Assembly: GCF_011064595.1 (NCBI RefSeq)
Contig: NZ_JAALJI010000017.1
Span: 1 to 64,000, forward strand
From: Paludisphaera soli
GTDB taxonomy: Bacteria > Planctomycetota > Planctomycetia > Isosphaerales > Isosphaeraceae
DNA: 64,000 bases
Direction of reading: 5' to 3'
Of this stretch, positions 18,115 to 25,104 are shown piece after piece. The notes below the pieces were generated by a model, which was not told where the DNA came from, searched no databases, and saw nothing but the letters and a program-made list of their open reading frames with translations. Numbering within the stretch: the first letter of the stretch is position 1; the number at the start of each line of letters is the position of its first letter. The translations under genes were made by a program, and so were the position numbers.

Positions 18115-18375
18115 CGCAGGACCTCCGGCCGGGACGGCCCGGACGCTCGGCCCGCCCACCCGAGGGACGGCCCGTCGGCGCTCGCCCGACCGCCGTATTC
18201 GACCCGATCCGCCGGCGCGTCGCAAGCCACCGCCGGCGGGCGGGGTGCCTCGATCCGCATCGCTTCCGCCCCCGGATGGCCCGGGGTTTGCACTCTCAGG
18301 ACGGCCGTGATTCGAGGCCCGCGAAGGCGAGTCCTCGAGGCCCGTTGGATTCCCCATTCGATGAAGGATGATCCC

Positions 18376-18582
18376 ATGAAGACCCGGACCACCAAGCTCG
18401 CCGCGCTGGCCCTGTTCGTCTCCCCGGTCCTCTTCCTCGCCACCGGCTGCGAGTCCCAGGGCCCGGCCGAGCGCGCCGGCGAGAGCCTCGACCGCGCCGC
18501 CGACAACGTCAAGGACGCCGTCGACCCCCGCGGCCCGGCCGAGAAGGCGGGCGCGGCCGTCGATAACGCCGTCAACAAATGA
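18376..18582 (+). CDS. Very small lipoprotein with internal repeat
   Basis: The 68-aa product has a lipoprotein signal (MKTRTTKLAALALFVSPVLFLATGC): lipobox LATGC with the acylated Cys at residue 25. The mature 44 residues contain two related units, GPAERAGESLDRAADNVKDA and GPAEKAGAAVDNAVN, predicted helical and amphipathic. AGGA lies seven bases before the ATG at 18376; an ATG at 18361 without such a site is less likely. A strong intrinsic terminator follows 33 bases after the stop. It probably sits on the periplasmic side of a membrane; function is unknown. Confidence 0.8.
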   Translation: MKTRTTKLAALALFVSPVLFLATGCESQGPAERAGESLDRAADNVKDAVDPRGPAEKAGAAVDNAVNK

Positions 18583-18615
18583 TCGACGACCGTCGACCCT
18601 TTTGACGAGACACGA

Positions 18616-18645
18616 GAGGCCGTCCCTCCAGGGACGGCCTCTTTC
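18616..18645 (+). terminator. Intrinsic terminator after the small lipoprotein gene
   Basis: GAGGCCGTCCCT (18616-18627) and AGGGACGGCCTC (18630-18641) form a perfect 12-bp stem, followed directly by TTT. It ends the plus-strand lipoprotein transcript and faces the M56 gene, which ends at 18728. Confidence 0.85.
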
Positions 18646-18727
18646 GTCGCGCGGCGACGCCCATCCCAACCAACCAGACTCGCCCGTGCTTCGTCCGCCC
18701 AGTCCGTCCCGTTTCCGGCCGGGCCGT

Positions 18728-21700
18728 TCAGTCGATCCCCGGCCCGTCGTGGTTCACGTCGCCCACGTCGTGGGTCTCGCCGCTCGCGATGACGAGGTCC
18801 TTCACCAACGCCACACGCCGCGCTTGTGGATATTGCTTCATGCTGGGATCGGGCTTCCAGACGTGGAACGTGTATTTGCGGCCGGGGATGAGCCCCTCCA
18901 TGCGGAAGCGGCCGTCCGGGCCGGTCTTCAACTGCCCTGGGCGCGGGACTTCGTCGGGCCGGCCGCTGATCCATAGGGTGGCGGGCTCGATCTCCCAGTT
19001 GGGGACGGGCCGGCCTTCGGCGTCGACGAGTCGGCCGGCCACTTGGCCGTGCTGCTCCAGCTTCAGGACGACTGGCCCGGCCTCGCCGAACGCGACCTTG
19101 ACGGTCCCGATGAGCTTCTTCTCCGGCAGGAACGCCGTCACGTTTCGAGGCGCGTTCGGCACGAGCTTCTCCACGACGAACTCGGCCGACGCCTCCGGCT
19201 CTCCCGACCCGGCCAGCAGATAGTCGCGCGCCCCCAGGATGACCGCCCCCGCCAGCGGCTCGCCGTCCGGCCCGACGACCCGGCCCTTCACCGTCGGGCT
19301 CCGCTCCACGAAAAGCGTGCACGTCGCCTCCGCCTCGCCCGGCTTCGGGTCGATCCCCGCGACGGCCTGGTAGTCGTAGGGCCGGAACCAGTCGGTCAGG
19401 GTGTCGACGAGCCCGGATTGGACGTTCTTCCACTTCAGGCCCGGGATCGCGTCCACGCCCGCCCCCCGGCGGTAGGGCATGCCCTCGCCGTCGTAGACGA
19501 AGCGCTTGCCGTGGACCTGCGCGGCGAGGGCGCCGGGGCCGAGGCGGGCGATCAGCTCGAAGTTCCCGTCGTCGTCGGTCGTCGGGCCGCCGGGATGCGA
19601 CGACCGGGAGGTGGCCTCCTGGGTCATGTAGGGATTGCCCGCCAAAACGAAGTAGGAGACGATCGAGCGCACTCCCCGGCCGGTCTCCTTGTCGACGACC
19701 CGCCCTTTGACCCGGACCCCGCGACGCAGTTGGAGGTCCACGACGGTCGGCTTCGATCGGTCCCCCTCCCCGATCGGCGTCGTCCCCCACAGGTACGGGG
19801 CCCCCGCCATGCGGGCGGCGCCGACCGCGTCGACTCCGGGGGTGAAGGGGCGGTCCTGGGCCGGGAGGCCGACGAGCCTGTAGCGACCCTGGGCGTCGGT
19901 GACGGCCTCCATGTCGTAGTCCATGAGCGTCGATTGGCGGACGGGCCACACGGTCGCGCCGGGCACGGGCTCGCCGGTGTCCACGTCGGTGATCGTGCCG
20001 ACGACCTCGCGCCCTGGCGGTGCGGCGTACTCGAACGTCGCGCCTCGGTAGATCTCCTTCGGGCCGTCCGTGCGGCCCGGGACCAGGAGATTCTCGACGG
20101 TCGGCATCTCGCGGGTGGCGACCTGCACCGAGGTCGTCTCGATCCCCTCGCCGGCGATCCGCAGCGTGACCAGCCGCTCGCGGCCGACCCCCCGGAGCGT
20201 GAACCGCCCATCCCGATCGGCTACGGCCGGGGGCACGATCGGCGTCCGCGAGAGGTCGGACCTCCAGTGGCGAGGGGCGTCGGCGGCCTGGGGCCCGGGG
20301 GAGAGCTCCAGGGGCGGGGCCGCGGCCGGCCCGGGGCCCGACTCGCCGGATCCGAGAGGCGTCACGGTGGTCACGGTCGTCACGGCCTGCGTCGGCCGGA
20401 ACGCCGCGATCAGCCGGTCCAGGTCGCCGCTCGGGTTCCAGGCGATCGCGTGGACCCGGACCGAGGCCCCGACGACGGGACGGCCCTGGGCGTCGACGAC
20501 GCGGCCCCAGATCGGCACGTCGTCGCGGACGAGCTTCAGGAGCATCTCCCCCGACACCGGCCGGTCGACGAAGCCGGGGCCGAGACCCTCGGCCGTCGCG
20601 ACGATCTCGGCGTTCGGGTCGGGGAGTCGGATCGATCCGTCCGGGCCCGAGTCGCCGATCGGGGCCGGGGCGACCGGGGGGGCGCCGTGGAAGGGCGTCG
20701 TCGCGTAGACCTTCGCGCCGATCATGGGCCGACCGTCGGGGTCGAGGACGCGGGCCTCGACGCCGGCGCCCGGCTGGATCTTGGCGGGGACCTGCGGCGC
20801 GGGGTCGTCGGCCACGGCGATCGGGCGGAGGGTGAGGAGCGAGGCGGCCGCCACGGCCGAGGCGGTGACGAGGCGGGCGGCCAGACGCCATCGGGCGGGG
20901 CAGGTGGTCTCGAACCGGGTCTTGCCGTCGATCAGCATGGCGATCCTTCGCTTGATCTGGGAGGGCCTTTCGAACAGCGCGACGGAGCCCCCCGCCGCGC
21001 CCCAGAGCCGTTCCGGCTCGCCCCGGGACCAGGCGAGCAGGGCCTCGGCGTAGGCCAGCCGCCCGGAGGAGCCGGCCGCCGAGGCGTCGGCGAGCATCTC
21101 CTGGTCGAGGCGGACGCGGCGGCGGAGCCACCAGTAGAGCGGGTGGGCGTAGAGGGCCGGCAGCAAAAACCGCGAGAGCGCGATCAGCCCGAGGTCGCCG
21201 TGGCGGACGTGGGCCCACTCGTGGGCCAGGGCCGCGCGCAGGCGGGCCTCCGGCTCGTCCAGAAACCGCGAGGGGAGGAGGATCGTCGGCCGCAGCAGGC
21301 CGGCGGCGACCGGCTGCCGGAGCGCGTCGCTGACGAGCAGGGCGGGGGGCTCGGCGCCCTCGCTCACCTCCGCGAGCAGCGCCTCCACCCCCGCCGGGGC
21401 CGGTCGCGAGCCCCGCCGCACGACGGCCAGCCGCCACGACCCGATCGCCAGCCAGGCGAGCATCAGCCCGGACCCCGCGAGGAACGCCCCGACGACGATC
21501 GCGGCGAGGCTCGGGGGTGACGCGGCGATCGGCCGGTCGGGGATCCCGGCGATCGGTCGGGCGGGCGTGAGAGGGGCCGGCGCGGCGAGGGCGACCGCGG
21601 CGGGGCGCCCGGCCGCTTCGGCCGGTCGGGGCGTCGGGGCCGTCCTCGGGGCCGGGTCGACGGCCGCGATCGTGGCGGCGGCCTCGCGACGGCCGTCGCG

Positions 21701-21904
21701 GCCCAGCCCGACGCGCGGCCAGCCGGGGAGCGAGACGAGGACCAAAAGCGCCAGCAGGCCCGCGAACGCGCAGCGGCAGGCGACCAGGCGACGCGCCGGC
21801 TGCCCCATCGCCAGCAGGATCGGGACGGTCGCCAGCAGGAGGCCGGTCGCCAGGGCGTAGTAGTCGGCCAGCCAGTACGCGAGCCTTCCGGCGTCGGTCG
21901 TCAT
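18728..21904 (-). CDS. BlaR1-like M56 peptidase with carboxypeptidase-regulatory repeats
   Basis: The 1058-aa product has four or five N-terminal membrane segments enclosing a peptidase M56 domain: zinc site HEWAHVRHGD (HExxH) with a downstream RLDQEMLADASA that supplies the likely third ligand. From about residue 380 it carries some six carboxypeptidase-regulatory-like beta-sandwich units, each opening with a G-x-V-x-D-x-x-G-x-P pattern (for example IWGRVVDAQGRPVVGA and VKGRVVGPDGEPLAGA). M56 proteins cleave BlaI-type repressors after sensing a signal; here the usual penicillin-binding sensor is replaced by the repeats. Its ATG overlaps the BlaI stop (ATGA at 21904-21901), so translation is coupled. 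Confidence 0.85.
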   Translation of the reverse strand: MTTDAGRLAYWLADYYALATGLLLATVPILLAMGQPARRLVACRCAFAGLLALLVLVSLPGWPRVGLGRDGRREAAATIAAVDPAPRTAPTPRPAEAAGRPAAVALAAPAPLTPARPIAGIPDRPIAASPPSLAAIVVGAFLAGSGLMLAWLAIGSWRLAVVRRGSRPAPAGVEALLAEVSEGAEPPALLVSDALRQPVAAGLLRPTILLPSRFLDEPEARLRAALAHEWAHVRHGDLGLIALSRFLLPALYAHPLYWWLRRRVRLDQEMLADASAAGSSGRLAYAEALLAWSRGEPERLWGAAGGSVALFERPSQIKRRIAMLIDGKTRFETTCPARWRLAARLVTASAVAAASLLTLRPIAVADDPAPQVPAKIQPGAGVEARVLDPDGRPMIGAKVYATTPFHGAPPVAPAPIGDSGPDGSIRLPDPNAEIVATAEGLGPGFVDRPVSGEMLLKLVRDDVPIWGRVVDAQGRPVVGASVRVHAIAWNPSGDLDRLIAAFRPTQAVTTVTTVTPLGSGESGPGPAAAPPLELSPGPQAADAPRHWRSDLSRTPIVPPAVADRDGRFTLRGVGRERLVTLRIAGEGIETTSVQVATREMPTVENLLVPGRTDGPKEIYRGATFEYAAPPGREVVGTITDVDTGEPVPGATVWPVRQSTLMDYDMEAVTDAQGRYRLVGLPAQDRPFTPGVDAVGAARMAGAPYLWGTTPIGEGDRSKPTVVDLQLRRGVRVKGRVVDKETGRGVRSIVSYFVLAGNPYMTQEATSRSSHPGGPTTDDDGNFELIARLGPGALAAQVHGKRFVYDGEGMPYRRGAGVDAIPGLKWKNVQSGLVDTLTDWFRPYDYQAVAGIDPKPGEAEATCTLFVERSPTVKGRVVGPDGEPLAGAVILGARDYLLAGSGEPEASAEFVVEKLVPNAPRNVTAFLPEKKLIGTVKVAFGEAGPVVLKLEQHGQVAGRLVDAEGRPVPNWEIEPATLWISGRPDEVPRPGQLKTGPDGRFRMEGLIPGRKYTFHVWKPDPSMKQYPQARRVALVKDLVIASGETHDVGDVNHDGPGID

Positions 21905-22317
21905 CGGCTCCCCCCCTTCCCGTCGTCGCGGGCGCGGGCCTGCGCCTTCGCCTCGGCGATCATGGCCTCGATCTCCTCCAGCTCGGCCAGGCTGGGCTTG
22001 CGCGACTGGAGCGCGCGGGCGACGTACTCGCCCATCGCGCCGTCGAAGACCTGGTCGAGGAAGCCGCCGGCGAGCTTGCGGAAGACGCCGTCGCGGCGGG
22101 CCTTGGCGAAGTAGGCGTAGGACTTGCCGGCCGGCTCGTGGCCCACGAACCCCTTCCGCTCCATCGTCTGCAGCAGGCTGAGGACCGTGGTGTAGGCCAG
22201 CTCCCCCTCGGCGGGGCGCGGCATCTCGGCGTGGACCTCCCGCACGGTCGAGGGGCCCCGCCGCCAGAGGACCTTGAGGGCCTCCAGCTCGCGGGGGGAC
22301 GGGGCGACGTCGGCCAT
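21901..22317 (-). CDS. BlaI/MecI/CopY family transcriptional repressor
   Basis: The 138-aa product has the family winged-helix domain: PSPRELEALKVLWRRGPSTVREVHAEM (about 6-32), then LAYTTVLSLLQTMERKGFVGHE (about 40-61) and SYAYFAKARRD. The C-terminal part (about 75-125) would be the dimerisation helix bundle. The partner M56 protein is expected to cleave it. AGGAG lies seven bases before the ATG at 22317. It leads a two-gene operon and probably represses its own promoter, which overlaps a dyad (see 22361-22388). Confidence 0.9.
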   Translation of the reverse strand: MADVAPSPRELEALKVLWRRGPSTVREVHAEMPRPAEGELAYTTVLSLLQTMERKGFVGHEPAGKSYAYFAKARRDGVFRKLAGGFLDQVFDGAMGEYVARALQSRKPSLAELEEIEAMIAEAKAQARARDDGKGGSR

Positions 22318-22360
22318 CTCCGGTCTCCTACGTACGTGTCGGGCAGTCGTTACGGGCTGA

Positions 22361-22388
22361 ATGGTACTAGATGGACAGTAGATGTCAA
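22361..22388 (-). promoter_or_regulatory. Promoter and putative BlaI operator of the blaI-M56 operon
   Basis: On the minus strand, a perfect -35 TTGACA (22388-22383) is separated by 16 bases from TACCAT (22366-22361). The start point would be about 40 bases before the blaI ATG. A dyad GACA-n5-TGTC (22374-22386) overlaps the -35 box, and CATCTA occurs twice in the spacer; binding there would block RNA polymerase. A second palindrome, ACGTACGT (22330-22337), lies in the leader and is another candidate site. Confidence 0.65.
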
Positions 22389-22580
22389 GACGGCGGCGAG
22401 ACGCATCGGCCCGCCCGGGGCCGGCGGGAGGACTTCGAGCGCGGTCGGGCCCCGCGGGCCGACGCGTTGTCGGGGGCCTCGGGCGCGGCTTAAGATGTTA
22501 CGGGCCGCGAGAGGGGGGCGCGCGTCGGGGCGTGCTCGGGCCGGGCTGGAGACTCCTTGCGTCGGGGCGGGATCCGTTTC

Positions 22581-25082
22581 ATGAAGAACGAGGATTTCGA
22601 GAGGCTCGGGGTCTTTTATCTGGGCCGGGAGTACGACGTGAAGGCGCGGCGGGCGACGCCGGGCCTCCTGCTGTACGACTCGAAGCAGCTCACGACCCAC
22701 GCGGTCTGCGTGGGGATGACCGGCAGCGGCAAGACGGGCCTCTGCATCGCGATGCTGGAGGAGGCCGCGATCGACGGCATCCCGGTCATCGCGGTCGACC
22801 CCAAGGGGGACCTCGGCAACCTGCTGCTGGACTTCCCCGAGCTTCGCGGCGAGGACTTCCTCCCCTGGGTCGACCCCGACGAGGCCGCGCGCAAGGGGAT
22901 GGACCGCGAGGCCTTCGCCGAGAAGACCGCCGAGACCTGGCGCGAGGGGCTGGCGGAGTGGGGCCAGGACGGGGCCCGCATCCGGCGGCTCAGGGACTCG
23001 GCCGACATGGCGATCTACACGCCCGGCAGCTCCGCCGGGCTGCCGCTGACCGTCCTCCGGTCGTTCGCCGCGCCGACGGCCGCGCTGATCGAGCAGGGGG
23101 AGGCGTATCGCGAACGGGTGGCCTCGGCCGTGTCGGGACTGCTGGCGCTCCTGGGCGTGGACGCCGACCCGATGACCAGCCGCGAGCACATCCTGCTGGC
23201 GAACCTCCTGGACGCCTCGTGGCGCGAGGGCCGCGACCTCGACCTGACCGACCTGATCCACGGCATCCAGTCGCCGTCGTTCGACAAGGTCGGCGTGATC
23301 GACCTGGAGACCTTCTACCCGGCCAAGGATCGGTTCGCCCTGGCCATGCGGCTGAACAACCTGATCGCCTCGCCCGGCTTCGCCGCCTGGATGGAGGGGG
23401 AGGCGCTCGACGTCGGCGCGCTGCTCTCCACGCCCGAGGGGAAGCCCCGGATCTCGATCCTCTCGATCGCCCACCTGGGCGACGCCGAGCGGATGTTCTT
23501 CGTCACGATCCTGCTGAACGAGGTCCTCTCGTGGGTCCGCGCCCAGCCCGGGACGTCGAGCCTGCGGGCGATCCTCTACATGGACGAGATCTACGGCTAC
23601 TTCCCCCCCACCGCCAACCCGCCGTCGAAGAAGCCGATGCTCACGCTGCTCAAGCAGGCGAGGGCGTTCGGCGTGGGGGTCGTGCTGGCCACCCAGAACC
23701 CGGTGGACCTGGACTACAAGGGGCTCTCCAACTGCGGCTCGTGGTTCCTGGGCCGGCTCCAGACCAAGCGCGACAAGGAGCGGGTGCTGGAGGGGCTGGA
23801 AGGGGCGTCGAACGCCGCCGGCCACGGCTTCGACCGCGACGAGATGGACAAGGTCCTGTCGTCCCTGGGCCAGCGGGTGTTCGTCCTGAACAACGTTCAC
23901 GAGGACCGGCCGATCGTCTTCGAGAGCCGATGGGCCCTCAGCTACCTGCGCGGGCCGCTCAACCGCGAGCAGATCCAGACGCTGATGGCCCCGAAGAAGA
24001 AGGCCAGGGCCGCCGCGCCCGCCCCGGCCCCGGACCCCGCCGCCAAGCTCCCCCCCGCCCGGCCCGCCCTCGTCCCGGCCGACCCCGATCCCGACCCCGC
24101 GCCGGCCGCGATTCCGGCGTCCCGGTCGTCGGCCGCGCCCTCGACGGGACGGCGGCCGGTGCTGCCGCCCGACGTCCCCGAGTTCTTCGTGGCCGACGCC
24201 CCGTCGGCGTCGGCGAGCCCCCCGGCGTATCGGCCGGCGCTCCTGGGGGTGGCCCGGCTGCACTACGTCGAGAAGAAGGCGGGGGTCGACTACTGGGAGA
24301 CCCTGGCCGTCCTCCGGCCGATCGGCGGCGAGGTCCCGGCCGACGTCTGGGAGGGGGGGAAGAACCTCACCGGGCGGATCCCCGTGATGGACAAGACCCC
24401 GGAGCCGGGCGCGACGTTCGCCGAGCTTCCCGCCGCCATGGCCCGGGGCAAGAGCTACGCCGAGTGGACCAGGTCGCTGAAGAACCACCTGTATCGCGAC
24501 CGCCGGCTGACCATCTGGACGTGCCCCGAGCTGAAGGCCTACGGCCGCCCCGAGGAGACCGCCCGGGACTTCCGCGCCCGGCTCGCCCAGGCCGCCCGCG
24601 AGCGCCGCGACGCCGAGGTCGAGAAGCTCCGCGCCGAGTTCGGCCCCCGCCGCGCCGCGCTGGAGGCCAAGCTCCGCGGCGCGCACGAGGCGCTCCAGAA
24701 GGAGCAGGAGCGGGCGTCGCGGTCGGGGTGGGACGCCGCCGTGTCGTTCGGCACGTCGATGCTCGACGCCTTCACCGGCCGCAAGACCTGGACCAAGACC
24801 AAGGTCACCAAGGTCGGCTCGGCCGCCAAGGCCGCCACCAAGGCCATGCGCGAGCGCGAGCAGGTCGGCACGGCCCAGGAGCGGGTCGACGCCCTCAACC
24901 GCGACTACGTCGACCTGGAGACCGAGTTCCAGACCGAGCTGGAGCACATCAAGGCCACCCGCAGCCCCGAGCTGCTCAAGCTCGTCCCGATGGAGCTCAC
25001 CCCGCGCAAGGCCGACGTCACCGTCGACCAGGTGGTCCTCGCCTGGACCGCCGGCCCCGTCGAGGCGAGCGACGGGGCCTGA
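22581..25082 (+). CDS. HerA/FtsK-like P-loop ATPase
   Basis: The 833-aa product starts with a short beta-rich segment, then Walker A GMTGSGKT (45-52), the HerA-typical VIAVDPKGDLGNLLL, and Walker B ILYMDEIYGYFPP (near 333-345). LATQNPVDLDYKGLSNCGSWF follows as the sensor region. A Pro/Ala-rich linker (about 470-535) leads to a second domain with LHYVEKKAGVDYWETL and a long charged coiled coil (about 665-730). HerA-type ATPases pump DNA, usually with NurA nuclease; no nuclease gene is adjacent, so this is a lone member. The ATG at 22581 is chosen over one eight codons upstream because the added residues are Arg-rich. Confidence 0.8.
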   Translation: MKNEDFERLGVFYLGREYDVKARRATPGLLLYDSKQLTTHAVCVGMTGSGKTGLCIAMLEEAAIDGIPVIAVDPKGDLGNLLLDFPELRGEDFLPWVDPDEAARKGMDREAFAEKTAETWREGLAEWGQDGARIRRLRDSADMAIYTPGSSAGLPLTVLRSFAAPTAALIEQGEAYRERVASAVSGLLALLGVDADPMTSREHILLANLLDASWREGRDLDLTDLIHGIQSPSFDKVGVIDLETFYPAKDRFALAMRLNNLIASPGFAAWMEGEALDVGALLSTPEGKPRISILSIAHLGDAERMFFVTILLNEVLSWVRAQPGTSSLRAILYMDEIYGYFPPTANPPSKKPMLTLLKQARAFGVGVVLATQNPVDLDYKGLSNCGSWFLGRLQTKRDKERVLEGLEGASNAAGHGFDRDEMDKVLSSLGQRVFVLNNVHEDRPIVFESRWALSYLRGPLNREQIQTLMAPKKKARAAAPAPAPDPAAKLPPARPALVPADPDPDPAPAAIPASRSSAAPSTGRRPVLPPDVPEFFVADAPSASASPPAYRPALLGVARLHYVEKKAGVDYWETLAVLRPIGGEVPADVWEGGKNLTGRIPVMDKTPEPGATFAELPAAMARGKSYAEWTRSLKNHLYRDRRLTIWTCPELKAYGRPEETARDFRARLAQAARERRDAEVEKLRAEFGPRRAALEAKLRGAHEALQKEQERASRSGWDAAVSFGTSMLDAFTGRKTWTKTKVTKVGSAAKAATKAMREREQVGTAQERVDALNRDYVDLETEFQTELEHIKATRSPELLKLVPMELTPRKADVTVDQVVLAWTAGPVEASDGA

Positions 25083-25104
25083 CGGCCTCGGGTCGTCGGT
25101 TCGA

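Noticed and set aside
22350-24947. Minus-strand open frame opposite the HerA-like gene
   Set aside because: Antisense frame with low-complexity composition and no recognisable motif.
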